NCBI RefSeq assembly: GCF_900078705.1
Contig: NZ_FKIF01000003.1
Span: 124,001 to 188,000 of the forward strand
Reading direction: 5' to 3'
DNA from: Bordetella ansorpii
GTDB taxonomy: Bacteria > Pseudomonadota > Gammaproteobacteria > Burkholderiales > Burkholderiaceae_B
Length of the DNA: 64,000 nucleotides
Position numbers and translations under genes: made by a program. The notes below the pieces were generated by a model, which ran no database searches, had not been told where the DNA came from, and saw nothing but the letters and a program-made list of their open reading frames with translations. Positions 39,753 to 49,120 of the stretch are shown piece by piece. Numbering within the stretch: the stretch's first letter is position 1; the number at the start of each line of letters is the position of its first letter.

Positions 39753-42437
39753 ATGAACGCCCCCGAACTGCCGCTGGACGCACTGCCCCTGGACGTGGAT
39801 CCCCAGGAAACACAGGAATGGATCGAGGCGCTGAGCGCCGTGACCGGCGCATATGGACGCCGCCGCGCGCACTATCTGCTGGATCGCCTGCACGGCGCCG
39901 ATGCCCAGGTGCATGGCGATTTCCGCGGCGCGATCACCACGCCTTACGTGAACACGATCAGCGTCCGCGACGAGTCGGCCTATCCCGCCGATGTCCAGAT
40001 CGAGCGCCGGCTGGCCGCCATGGTGCGCTGGAATGCGATGGCCATGGTGCTGCGCGCCGGCAAGCACTCGAACGTGGGCGGACACATCGCCACCTACGCC
40101 TCCGCGGCCGTGCTGTACGAAGTGGGGTTCAACCATTTCTTCCGCGGGCGCACCGACCGTTTCGCCGGCGACCTCGTCTATCTGCAGGGCCATGCCTCGC
40201 CGGGCATTTATGCCCGCGCCTTCGTGGAAGGCCGCATCAGCGAGGCGCAGCTCGACAACTTCCGGCGCGAAGCGGGCCGCGATGGCGTGTCGTCGTATCC
40301 GCATCCGCGCCTGATGCCGGACTTCTGGCAGTTCCCGACCGTGTCGATGGGGCTGGGTCCCATTACCGCCGCCTATCAGGCGCGCTTCATGCGCTACCTG
40401 GAAGACCGGCAGTTGACGCCGCACCAGGGCCGCAAGGTCTGGGCCTTCCTGGGCGATGGCGAAATGGACCAGCCCGAATCCCTGGCGGCGGTGGCCATGG
40501 CCGGGCGCGAGCGGCTGGACAACCTGATCGTGGTCGTCAATTGCAATCTGCAGCGGCTCGATGGTCCCGTGCGCGGCAACGCCAAGATCATCCAGGAGTT
40601 CGAGGGCCTGTACCGCGCGGCGGGATGGAATGTCATCAAGGTGATCTGGGGCGGCGGCTGGGACGACCTGCTGGCGCGCGACACCACCGGCCTGTTGCAA
40701 CAGCGCATGATGGAATGCGTCGACGGCGAGTACCAGGCCTTCAAGTCGCAGGACGGCGCCTATGTGCGGGAGCACTTCTTCGGCAAGTACCCGGCGCTGC
40801 TCGACCTGGTGGCCGACATGAGCGACGCGGACATCTGGGCGCTGACGCGTGGCGGCCATGATCCCGTGAAGGTGTACAACGCCTATGCCGCCGCCGTGCG
40901 CCATACGGGTCAACCCACGGTGATCCTGGCCAAGACGGTCAAGGGCTTCGGCATGGGCGAGGCGGGCGAAGGCCAGAACGTGAACCACCAGTTGAAGAAA
41001 CTCAATGCCGATGCCGTGCGCGCGTTCCGCGACCGCTTCGAACTGCCCGTCAGCGACGAACAGCTCGACGACATCCCCTATCTGAAACCCGAGGCGGACA
41101 GCGACGAGGCGCGTTACCTGCGGGGGCGCCGCGCGGCGCTGGGCGGCCATATCCCGTCGCGCCATGCCGCGTGCGAGCCGCTGGCGCTGCCCGCGCTGTC
41201 CCTGTTCGACGCGCAGTTGCAGGACTCCGGCACGCGCGCCTACTCGACGACGATGGCGTTCGTGCGCATGCTGGGCGCCCTGCTCAAGGACGAGTCGCTG
41301 GGCCGCAACGTGGTGCCCATCGTGCCCGACGAATCGCGCACCTTCGGCATGGAAGGCATGTTCCGGCAGGTCGGCATCTATTCGCACGTCGGCCAGTTGT
41401 ATACGCCGCAGGATGCCGGCCAGCTCAGCTATTACCGCGAGACGCGCGATGGGCAGATCATGCAGGAAGGGCTGAACGAATCCGGCGCCATGTCGGCCTG
41501 GATCGCGGCGGCCACGGCCTACAGCAACCACGGCGTCACGGCTCTGCCCTTCTACATCTACTACTCGATGTTCGGCTTCCAGCGGGTGGGCGACCTGGCC
41601 TGGGCGGCCGGCGACGCGCGCGCCCGCGGCTTCCTGCTGGGCGCGACCTCGGGCCGCACGACGCTGATGGGCGAAGGACTGCAGCACGACGACGGGCACA
41701 GCCATGTGCTGTCGTCCGTGATTCCGTGCTGCGTATCCTACGACCCGACCTATGCCTACGAGCTGGCCGTGATCATGCACGACGGGATGCGCCGCATGTA
41801 CGTGGAACAGGAGGACGTCTTCTACTACATCACGCTGTTGAACGAAAACTATGCCCACCCGGCGCTGCCCGATGGCGCGCGGGACGGCATTCTGCGTGGC
41901 TGGTATGCGCTGCGCACGATGGCGCCCGAAGCCGAGCCCGCCGCGCGCGTGCAACTGGCCGGCAGCGGCGCCATTCTCAACGAGGTGATCCAGGCGGCGC
42001 AGTTGCTGGCGAACGACTACGCCATCGCCTGCGACATCTGGAGCGCGACGAGCCTGACCGAGCTGCGCCGCGACGGCATGGCGGCCGAGCGCTGGAACCT
42101 GCTGCATCCGGAAGCGGCCCCGCGCGTGCCCTACGTACAGCAATGCCTGGCGGGACGAGAGGGTCCGCTGGTCGTGGCGACGGACTACATGAAGATCGTG
42201 GCCGACCAGATCCGGCCCTTCGTCGAGGGCCGCCGCATGGTGGCGCTGGGCACGGATGGCTTCGGCCGCTCGGACACGCGGGAGTCGCTGCGCAGCTTCT
42301 TCGAGGTCGACCGGCATTTCATCGCGGTGGCGGCGCTCAAGGCGCTGGCGGATGACGGCGCGCTGCCGCGCAACGTCGTGACGGAGGCGATGCAGCGGTA
42401 TGGCGTGGCGGCGGACAAGGCGGATCCGAGCCGCTAG
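39753..42437 (+). CDS. Pyruvate dehydrogenase E1 component (homodimeric AceE type), unlinked copy
   Basis: An 894-residue protein of the single-chain E1 family, thiamine-diphosphate dependent. Visible features are HIATYASAAVLYEVGFNHFF, the ThDP/Mg motif GDGEMDQPESLAA...NCNLQRLDG, KTVKGFGMGEAGEGQN, and the C-terminal IVPDESRTFGMEGMFRQVG. E1 normally works with E2 (AceF) and E3, but neither gene is here; the neighbours are azoR and a LysR regulator. It is probably a second copy beside a canonical operon elsewhere. A GGAGA site precedes ATG 39753. Confidence 0.9.
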   Translation: MNAPELPLDALPLDVDPQETQEWIEALSAVTGAYGRRRAHYLLDRLHGADAQVHGDFRGAITTPYVNTISVRDESAYPADVQIERRLAAMVRWNAMAMVLRAGKHSNVGGHIATYASAAVLYEVGFNHFFRGRTDRFAGDLVYLQGHASPGIYARAFVEGRISEAQLDNFRREAGRDGVSSYPHPRLMPDFWQFPTVSMGLGPITAAYQARFMRYLEDRQLTPHQGRKVWAFLGDGEMDQPESLAAVAMAGRERLDNLIVVVNCNLQRLDGPVRGNAKIIQEFEGLYRAAGWNVIKVIWGGGWDDLLARDTTGLLQQRMMECVDGEYQAFKSQDGAYVREHFFGKYPALLDLVADMSDADIWALTRGGHDPVKVYNAYAAAVRHTGQPTVILAKTVKGFGMGEAGEGQNVNHQLKKLNADAVRAFRDRFELPVSDEQLDDIPYLKPEADSDEARYLRGRRAALGGHIPSRHAACEPLALPALSLFDAQLQDSGTRAYSTTMAFVRMLGALLKDESLGRNVVPIVPDESRTFGMEGMFRQVGIYSHVGQLYTPQDAGQLSYYRETRDGQIMQEGLNESGAMSAWIAAATAYSNHGVTALPFYIYYSMFGFQRVGDLAWAAGDARARGFLLGATSGRTTLMGEGLQHDDGHSHVLSSVIPCCVSYDPTYAYELAVIMHDGMRRMYVEQEDVFYYITLLNENYAHPALPDGARDGILRGWYALRTMAPEAEPAARVQLAGSGAILNEVIQAAQLLANDYAIACDIWSATSLTELRRDGMAAERWNLLHPEAAPRVPYVQQCLAGREGPLVVATDYMKIVADQIRPFVEGRRMVALGTDGFGRSDTRESLRSFFEVDRHFIAVAALKALADDGALPRNVVTEAMQRYGVAADKADPSR

Positions 42438-42600
42438 GGCGAGCGGGCGGCCGCGCGGCGCGGCGTTGGTGATCCGGCGCGCAAGGCGGCGGGCCGGCCG
42501 CAGCCGGCCTGTGCCGCATCCGGCCGTCCATGCCGCCACCTGGGCCTTTTCCATCCAGGCTGCGATACTTCGGCTCTGGACAATGCCAAGGAGCCCGCGC

Positions 42601-43500
42601 GTGGACCGCCTGCAAGCCATGAAAGCCTACGTCGCCGTCGTCGACAGCGGCGGCTTCACGCCGGCCGCGCGCAAGCTGGACGTGTCGCTGTCGGTGGTCA
42701 GCCGCTTCGTCACGGAACTGGAAGCGCACCTGGGGGCGCGGCTGCTGACGCGCACCACCCGCGTGGTGCGGCCCACCGAGGCCGGGATGGCCTACTTCGA
42801 GAACTGCAAGCGCATCCTGGGCGAGATCGAGGAGGCCGAATTGACGGCCGCGGGCGCGCACGCCACGCCGCGCGGGCAACTGGTGCTGACCGCGCCGGTG
42901 CTGTTCGGCGGGCGTTACGTCACGCCCATCGTGGTCGATTACCTGCAGCGCTATCCCGAGGTGGACGTCAACTGCCTGTTCCTGGACCGCAACGTCAACA
43001 TCGTGGACGAAGGCGTGGACGTCGGCATCCGTATCGGGGAACTGCCCAGCTCGTCGTTGCAGGCGATCACGGTGGGGCGGGTGCGGCGCGTGGTCTGCGC
43101 CTCGCCCGCCTACCTGGACCGGCACGGCGTGCCCAAGACGCCCGACGACCTGGGACGGCATACGCTGATCCATACGACCAGCGTCAGCACGCTGCCGGAA
43201 TGGCGCTTCAGGCACGATGACGAACCGCTGGCGGTGCGCATCACGCCGCGCATGGCGACCTCGACCAATGATTCGGCCATCGCCGCGGCGGTGGCCGGGC
43301 TGGGACTGGTCCGGGTGCTTTCCTACCAGGTGGCGGCCGAACTGTGGGACGGCCGGCTGCGGCTCGTGCTGGTCGACCATGAGCCCACCCCTTCGCCGAT
43401 ACAGGTGATCCACCGCGAAGGCCGGCACGCAATGCAGAAGGTGCGCAGTTTCCTGGACTTCGCGATAGAACGGCTGCGGACGGACAAGGCGCTTAACTAG
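42601..43500 (+). CDS. LysR-family transcriptional regulator
   Basis: A 299-residue regulator. The winged HTH is at about residues 3-60 (MKAYVAVVDSGGFTPAARKLDVSLSVVSRFVTELE...LLTRTTRVVRPTEAG). A LysR effector domain follows (RGQLVLTAPVLFGGRYVTPI; VDVGIRIGELPSSSLQAI). The GTG start is chosen because AAGGAG precedes it; ATG 42583 is possible. It likely acts on the downstream GST/flavoprotein genes or on the upstream E1 gene; the target is not visible. Confidence 0.88.
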   Translation: MDRLQAMKAYVAVVDSGGFTPAARKLDVSLSVVSRFVTELEAHLGARLLTRTTRVVRPTEAGMAYFENCKRILGEIEEAELTAAGAHATPRGQLVLTAPVLFGGRYVTPIVVDYLQRYPEVDVNCLFLDRNVNIVDEGVDVGIRIGELPSSSLQAITVGRVRRVVCASPAYLDRHGVPKTPDDLGRHTLIHTTSVSTLPEWRFRHDDEPLAVRITPRMATSTNDSAIAAAVAGLGLVRVLSYQVAAELWDGRLRLVLVDHEPTPSPIQVIHREGRHAMQKVRSFLDFAIERLRTDKALN

Positions 43501-43660
43501 CTTGATGGCCGGCGTCGGCGGGCAGCGGTGCTGCCCGGCAACTATTGCAGAATCAAGAACAATTACTTGTGAGATAGACGATTTTTCTGGCGAATCGGCT
43601 TGCCTATGATTCGTTTCAGCACGGCATTTCGTGCGAAACCCACAACATAGGAGTGCCGCC

Positions 43661-44275
43661 ATGAAACTCTATTCCGTCTCGCTGTCCGGCCATGCCCACC
43701 GTGCCCGCCTGTTCCTGTCGCTGATCGGCCAATCCGTCGAGCTGATCGAGGTCGACATCCCCAACCGTGCGCACAAGCAGCCCGAATTCCTGAAACTCAA
43801 CAGCTTCGGCCAGGTGCCGGTGCTGGTCGACGGCGACCACGTCGTGGCGGACTCGAACGCCATTCTGGTCTACCTGGGCAAGAAGTTCGGCAAGACCGAC
43901 TGGCTGCCCGAAGACGCCGCCCAGGCCGCCGCGGTGCAGCGCTGGCTGTCCGTGGCCGCGGGCGAGCTGGCCTTCGGCCCCGCCGCGGCGCGGCTGGTCA
44001 CGGTGTTCGGCGCCCCGCTCGACGCGGAAGTCGCCATCAACCTGGCTCACGTGCTGCTCAAGCGCATGGACGATGCCCTGGCCGGCCAGCCGTGGATCGC
44101 CGGCGGGCAACACCCCACCATCGCCGACGTGGCGCTGTACAGCTATACGGCGCATGCCCCCGAGGGCAATGTGGACCTGAAGGCTTACGCCAATGTCCGC
44201 CAATGGCTGGCGCGCGTGGAAGCGCTGCCGGGCTTCGTGGCCATGCCGCGCACGCCGGTCGGCCTGGCTGCGTAA
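43661..44275 (+). CDS. Glutathione S-transferase family protein
   Basis: A 204-residue protein with a thioredoxin-like N-terminal half ([21 protein letters not shown]; glutathione-site [18 protein letters not shown]) and an all-alpha C-terminal half ([20 protein letters not shown] with the N-capping Asp). TAGGAG precedes the start. It is 68 bases upstream of the flavin/iron-sulphur oxidoreductase in the same direction, so a shared transcript is likely. Confidence 0.9.
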   Translation: MKLYSVSLSGHAHRARLFLSLIGQSVELIEVDIPNRAHKQPEFLKLNSFGQVPVLVDGDHVVADSNAILVYLGKKFGKTDWLPEDAAQAAAVQRWLSVAAGELAFGPAAARLVTVFGAPLDAEVAINLAHVLLKRMDDALAGQPWIAGGQHPTIADVALYSYTAHAPEGNVDLKAYANVRQWLARVEALPGFVAMPRTPVGLAA

Positions 44276-44343
44276 AACCGTTCGTCGACCCGTCCCGGCC
44301 ACGCAGCCCGCCCGGGACGGGGCCCTTTTACCGGAGCCCCTTC

Positions 44344-46434
44344 ATGACCACCCTGCCCTGGCACGCCGGCGAACTCGCCATGCAGACGCATGCGGGCGCC
44401 CTGGCCAAGATGGACGATATCGGACGCCGCTTCGTGCGCGACTACATGCCGGACCAGCATCGCGAGTTCTTCGCACAGGTGCCGTTCGTGGTGCTGGGCG
44501 CGGTGGACCCCGATGGCCGCCCGTGGGCGACGCTGCGCGCGGGACGGCGCGGTTTCGCCAGCTCGCCCGATCCGCGCCGGCTGAACCTGGGGCTCGCACG
44601 CGACGCCGCCGACCCCGCCGACGCCGGATTGGAGGACGGGCAGCCCGTGGGACTGCTGGGCATCGACCTCGCCACGCGGCGCCGCAACCGCATGAACGGC
44701 GTGCTGCGCCACGAGGCGGGCCGGATCTCGCACGTGGACGTGGTGCACAGCTTCGGCAACTGCCCACGCTATATCCATCAGCGCGCCATCGCATTCACGC
44801 GAGACCCTGCCGAACCGGGCACGCTGCCGGTGCAGGCGCTGCCCGCGCTGGACGATCGCGCCCGCGCGCTGATCAGCCATGCCGATGCCTTCTTCGTGGC
44901 CTCGTACGTGGACCTGCCCGATGCCGGCCGGCAGGTGGACGTCTCGCATCGCGGCGGCCGTGCCGGCTTCGTTCGGCTGGACGACGACGGCGGCATGACC
45001 ATCCCCGACTTCAACGGCAACCTGTTCTTCAACACCCTGGGCAACTTCATGGTCAACCCGGTTGCCGGCCTGACCTTCGCGGACGTCGACACGGGCGAAC
45101 TGCTGCAGATGAGCGGGCGCGCGGAAGTGATCGTCGACTCGCCGGAAATCGCCGCCTTCCAGGGCGCGGAACGGCTATGGCGCTTCTTTCCCGAAGTGAT
45201 CCTGCGGCGCGGTGACGCCTTGCCGATGCGCTGGGAGCGCGAGGCCGGCGGCGCCTCGCCCGCCGCGCTGCTGACGGGCACCTGGGACGAAGCCGCCGAC
45301 CGGCTGCGCGCCGCCGCGCGGGCGACGCAATGGCGTCCCTTCCGCGTGACGAACATCGTGGACGAGAGCAGCGTGGTGCGCTCATTCCATCTCGAACCCG
45401 CCGACGGCGCGGGCCTGATCCCGCACCAGGCCGGCCAGTTCCTGCCGATACGCGTGACGCCGCAAGGCCATGAGCAGCCCTCGACGCGCACCTATACGCT
45501 GTCGGCCGCGCCCTCGGACGGCGCCTATCGCATCAGCGTCAAGCACGATGGCGTGGTGTCGCGCCACCTGCATACGCAGGTGAAAGTGGGCGACCTGATC
45601 GAGACCCGCGCGCCCGCAGGCGCCTTCACGATAGACCCCCTGGAAAAGCGTCCCGCCGTGCTGCTGGCGGCGGGCATCGGCGTGACGCCCATGCTGGCGA
45701 TGTTGCGCCATCTCGTCTACGAAGGCCAGCGCAGGCAGCGCACGCGCCAGGCCTGGCTCTTCCATTCGGCCCGTTCGGTGCGGGAACGCGCATTCTCGGA
45801 CGAGCTTGCCATGCTGCAGGACCAGGCCAAGGGCGCGGTGCACGTCATACGCCTGCTGAGCGAACCGGGCGACGCCAAGCCTCAGCAAGACTTCGACGCC
45901 GTCGGCCGCATCGACATCGACGTGCTGCGCCGCTTCCTGCCCTTCGACGACTACGACTTCTACCTGTGCGGCCCGACGTCCTTCATGCAGTCGGTGTACG
46001 ACGGCCTGCGCGCGTTGAACGTCGCCGACGCGCGTATCCACGCGGAGGCCTTCGGCCAGTCGTCGCTGGCCCGCCGCGCGGATGCTGGCGCAACGGCGGC
46101 GGCCCGCCCCGACGCCGCCGTGCCCGCAGCAGCGCCCGCAGCAGCGCCCGCTGCTGCGCTCGCCACCGAATCCGTGCCGGTGCTGTTCCTGCAATCCGCC
46201 AAGGAAGCCCGTTGGCATCCCGACGGCGGATCGCTGCTCGAACTGGCGGAGGAACGCGGACTGGAGCCCGCCTTCGGCTGCCGGGCCGGCAGTTGCGGCA
46301 GTTGCCGCACGAAGATACTGAAGGGATCCGTGGCCTACACGAAGCTGCCCGAGTTCGACGTGGCGGAAGGCGAGGCGCTGCTGTGCTGCGCGGTGCCGGC
46401 CGCGGGCGCAAGCGCCCTGCACCTGGACCTGTGA
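44344..46434 (+). CDS. Three-module oxidoreductase: FMN-split-barrel + ferredoxin reductase + 2Fe-2S ferredoxin
   Basis: A 696-residue fusion. Residues about 30-320 resemble the pyridoxamine-phosphate-oxidase-like FMN-binding split barrel (PFVVLGAVDPDGRPWATLRAG; GNLFFNTLGNFMVNPVAGL). Residues about 335-570 are a ferredoxin-NAD(P)H reductase (FAD motif RTYTLSAAP; NAD motif LLAAGIGVTPMLAML; end YLCGPTSFM). An Ala/Pro-rich linker then leads to a plant-type ferredoxin (CRAGSCGSC...LLCC) in the last 85 residues. The layout implies electrons flow from NAD(P)H through FAD and 2Fe-2S. The substrate at the split barrel is unknown. Confidence 0.88.
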   Translation: MTTLPWHAGELAMQTHAGALAKMDDIGRRFVRDYMPDQHREFFAQVPFVVLGAVDPDGRPWATLRAGRRGFASSPDPRRLNLGLARDAADPADAGLEDGQPVGLLGIDLATRRRNRMNGVLRHEAGRISHVDVVHSFGNCPRYIHQRAIAFTRDPAEPGTLPVQALPALDDRARALISHADAFFVASYVDLPDAGRQVDVSHRGGRAGFVRLDDDGGMTIPDFNGNLFFNTLGNFMVNPVAGLTFADVDTGELLQMSGRAEVIVDSPEIAAFQGAERLWRFFPEVILRRGDALPMRWEREAGGASPAALLTGTWDEAADRLRAAARATQWRPFRVTNIVDESSVVRSFHLEPADGAGLIPHQAGQFLPIRVTPQGHEQPSTRTYTLSAAPSDGAYRISVKHDGVVSRHLHTQVKVGDLIETRAPAGAFTIDPLEKRPAVLLAAGIGVTPMLAMLRHLVYEGQRRQRTRQAWLFHSARSVRERAFSDELAMLQDQAKGAVHVIRLLSEPGDAKPQQDFDAVGRIDIDVLRRFLPFDDYDFYLCGPTSFMQSVYDGLRALNVADARIHAEAFGQSSLARRADAGATAAARPDAAVPAAAPAAAPAAALATESVPVLFLQSAKEARWHPDGGSLLELAEERGLEPAFGCRAGSCGSCRTKILKGSVAYTKLPEFDVAEGEALLCCAVPAAGASALHLDL

Positions 46435-46529
46435 GGTCCAAGGCATGCCGCCCGATCGGCGCATGCCCAGGCCGTGCCCCGCCGGCGCGGGAAACCGGCG
46501 CCCGGACGCGGCGCGCCGGGCGGGCGGAT

Positions 46530-47438
46530 TCAGCGCTGCGGCGGCTCGCGGCCTTCCTCCTTGGCCTTCAGCTTCGCCTCGAGACGGCTTTCTTCATCTT
46601 CCTTCTTCTGCACGTCGAGGTTCGCGTCCGCACGCACCTGCGCATGACTGATCAGGGCGAAGATGAAGGTGCCGCCGATGATGTTGCCGACCAGCGTGGG
46701 CAACACGAAGTTCAGCAGCGAATCCCCGATGGTGGCCTCGCCCAGCAGCACCAGGTAGGTCACCTCGATCATGCCGACCACCACGTGCGACACGTCCGAG
46801 ATCCCCATCAGGTACGTGATGAGGAAGATCAGCAGGATGCGCCCGCTCTCCACCGCGTGGATCATCCAGACCAGCAGCGCGATCAGCCAGCCTGCCAGCA
46901 CGGCGGTGGCGAAGGTCTGCCCGTTGGGCACTTCCAGCAGATGGTGCCCCATCTCGACGAACTCTTTGTCCACCTCGGGCGAGAACATCGGCAGATAGGC
47001 GAAGACCGATGCCGCGATCAGCCCGCCGATGAAATTGCCCAGCAGCACCGTGCCCCACAGGCGCAACAGCTGCATCAGCTTGCCCCAGGTGGGCCGCGAC
47101 ATGAAGGGCAGCACGGGCGTGACCGTGTTCTCGGTGAACAGCTGCTGCCCCGCCGTGATGACGAAGATGAAGCCCAGCGTGTAGCCCGCCGCCTCGACCA
47201 GCATGGCCCACGGCACGTCGGGCACATAGGCCTGCAGCACGCCACGGCCCAGCATGGAGGTGCTCATGATCAGGCCGCCCGCGATGGCCGACCAGAACAG
47301 CGCGAAGAAGTCGCGCCGCATTTCTTTCTCGCCTTCCTTGCGGATGATCTCGTGGACGGCGGCGGCCTTGGACGGCAGCTTCTCGGTCAGTTCGTCGGCG
47401 GATTCTTTCTTCTGGTCGGCGTGTTGGGTGTCGGACAT
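46530..47438 (-). CDS. FNT-family (formate/nitrite transporter-like, YfdC type) channel
   Basis: A 302-residue protein with about six membrane segments between residues 40 and 260. Motifs include FFALFWSAIAGGLIMSTSML, LLGNFIGGLIAASVFA, DVSHVVVGMIEVTYLVLLGEA and LPTLVGNIIGGTFIFAL. Both ends are charged and cytosolic (KEGEKEMRRD; KKEDEESRLEAKLKAKEEG). FNT channels conduct small monovalent anions; the long charged termini resemble YfdC. GGAGG precedes the start. It is convergent with the flavin oxidoreductase gene. Confidence 0.87.
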   Translation of the reverse strand: MSDTQHADQKKESADELTEKLPSKAAAVHEIIRKEGEKEMRRDFFALFWSAIAGGLIMSTSMLGRGVLQAYVPDVPWAMLVEAAGYTLGFIFVITAGQQLFTENTVTPVLPFMSRPTWGKLMQLLRLWGTVLLGNFIGGLIAASVFAYLPMFSPEVDKEFVEMGHHLLEVPNGQTFATAVLAGWLIALLVWMIHAVESGRILLIFLITYLMGISDVSHVVVGMIEVTYLVLLGEATIGDSLLNFVLPTLVGNIIGGTFIFALISHAQVRADANLDVQKKEDEESRLEAKLKAKEEGREPPQR

Positions 47439-47632
47439 GATGCGCCTCCGTGGGCCGCTGATTCGGTCATGACTGGGGTTCGACGCCCGCACGGTGGCGG
47501 GCGCATTCAACCTTATGTCAGCCGGTCGGGTATGGACAGGGGGTGCGGCCCGGCACGAGGCAAGCAGACGTAAACGGCGCTACGAATCCCGCCGGAATTG
47601 GCGAGATCCGTAAGCAAGCGTGTGGAACGGCG

Positions 47633-49120
47633 TCAGCGGGCGTACGGCGCTGCGGCGCCGGCCGCCCTGTCCACGGCAGCGGAATCCTGGCGGTCCGCCT
47701 CCGGCGGCCAGCCCCCCGCCAGGGCGCGATACAAGGCCACCGCCGCCGTGGCCTGCCGGGTATCGGCCTCGGCCGCCGCATCCTGTGCCTGCAGGCGGCT
47801 GCGTTCGATGTCCAGCACCTCGAAGAACCCGATGGCGCCCGCCTGGAACCGGGAGCGCGCCAGGTCGCTGGCCCGGGCGCTGTCCTCGGCGGCCCGCCGC
47901 AGGTGCCCGGCCTCGGCCTGCGTGCGCGACAAGGTCAGCAAGGCGTTCTCGGTGTCCTCGGCCGCGCGCAGCACGGTCTGCTGATACTGGGCCAGCAGTC
48001 CCGCCGCGTCGGCGTCGCTGGCGGCGATGCGGGCGCGCACCCGGCCCACGTCCAGGAAAGACCAGTCGATACCCAGCGCGATCAGGTTGCGGTCGCTGCC
48101 GTCCCGGAAGAAGTCGTAGCTGCCCGTGCTGCTGCCGATCAGTCCCATCAGGGAGAGGCGCGGAAACAGCCCCGCCGTGGCCACGCCGATGCGCGCGGTG
48201 GCGGCATGCAGCCGGGCCTCGGCCGCGGCGACGTCCGGACGGCGGCGCAGCAGGTCGCCCGGCGTGCCGGGGCCGATGGAAGGCGGCGGCGAGGGCATGG
48301 CCCCGGGCGCGTCCAGGCGCGCGATCAGCGCCTCGGGCGGCTGCCCGGTCAGCACCGCCAGGCGATGCTGGCTGACGCCGATGACGGCCTCGTAGGCCGC
48401 GATGCGCGAGGCCGTGGACTCGTACTGCGCCCGGGCGCGGGCCGCGTCCAGGTCGGAGCCGCGTCCGGCATCCACGCGTGCCCGCACCAGCGACAGCGTC
48501 TCCTGCTGCGTCCGCGCGTTGTCGCGCGCCAGTTGCAGGCGCCGCTGCGCGCCGCGCAACTGCATATAGCTCTGCGCCACGTCGCCCGCGATGGCCACCC
48601 GCACCGCGCGCACGTCCGCCGCGCTGGCGTCGGTCTCGGCGCGCTGGGCCTCGATATCGCGGCGTACCCGGCCGAACAGGTCCAGTTCCCACGAAGCATT
48701 GGCCGCGAGGCTGGAGGTGGGAGAACCGCGCGGGTCGCGCGGCGCGCCGAAGGCCTCGTCGCGGCTCATCCGTTGATGGCCGATCTGGCCGCTGGCGGTG
48801 ACGGTGGGATAGCGGTCCAGCTTGGCGCCGGACAACAGCGCGTTGGCCGAGTCATGGCGCGCGATGGCAATGCGCAGGTCATGGTTGGCGGCATAGGCCT
48901 GCTCGACCAATCGGCCCAGCACGGGGTCGCCGAAGCCCTGCCAGAAGGCGGCATCGGCCCCATCCCGCGCCGCCTTGCCTGGCCCGGCGTGCGCAGCCTC
49001 GCGGGCGTATCGGTCGGGCAATGGCGAGGCGGGGCGTTCGTAGTCGGGACCGACCGCGCAGGCGGACAGGACCAGCGCCGCGGCCAGCGCGAGCGGATAG
49101 CGGACAAGGCGCGCGTTCAT
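47633..49120 (-). CDS. RND efflux outer membrane lipoprotein (OprN/NodT family)
   Basis: A 495-residue TolC-like factor. The lipoprotein signal ends in the lipobox LSAC, then AVGPDYERPASPLP, the classic start of this family. Two outer-membrane-efflux repeats follow (WELDLFGRVRRDIEAQRAE and GIDWSFLDVGRVRARI). It provides the outer-membrane duct of the tripartite pump encoded upstream and overlaps the pump gene by 4 bases. Confidence 0.94.
   Translation of the reverse strand: MNARLVRYPLALAAALVLSACAVGPDYERPASPLPDRYAREAAHAGPGKAARDGADAAFWQGFGDPVLGRLVEQAYAANHDLRIAIARHDSANALLSGAKLDRYPTVTASGQIGHQRMSRDEAFGAPRDPRGSPTSSLAANASWELDLFGRVRRDIEAQRAETDASAADVRAVRVAIAGDVAQSYMQLRGAQRRLQLARDNARTQQETLSLVRARVDAGRGSDLDAARARAQYESTASRIAAYEAVIGVSQHRLAVLTGQPPEALIARLDAPGAMPSPPPSIGPGTPGDLLRRRPDVAAAEARLHAATARIGVATAGLFPRLSLMGLIGSSTGSYDFFRDGSDRNLIALGIDWSFLDVGRVRARIAASDADAAGLLAQYQQTVLRAAEDTENALLTLSRTQAEAGHLRRAAEDSARASDLARSRFQAGAIGFFEVLDIERSRLQAQDAAAEADTRQATAAVALYRALAGGWPPEADRQDSAAVDRAAGAAAPYAR

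Noticed and set aside
46771-47472. Plus-strand frames opposite the FNT channel gene
   Set aside because: The minus-strand frame has a GGAGG site, six membrane segments and family motifs; the plus frames have none.
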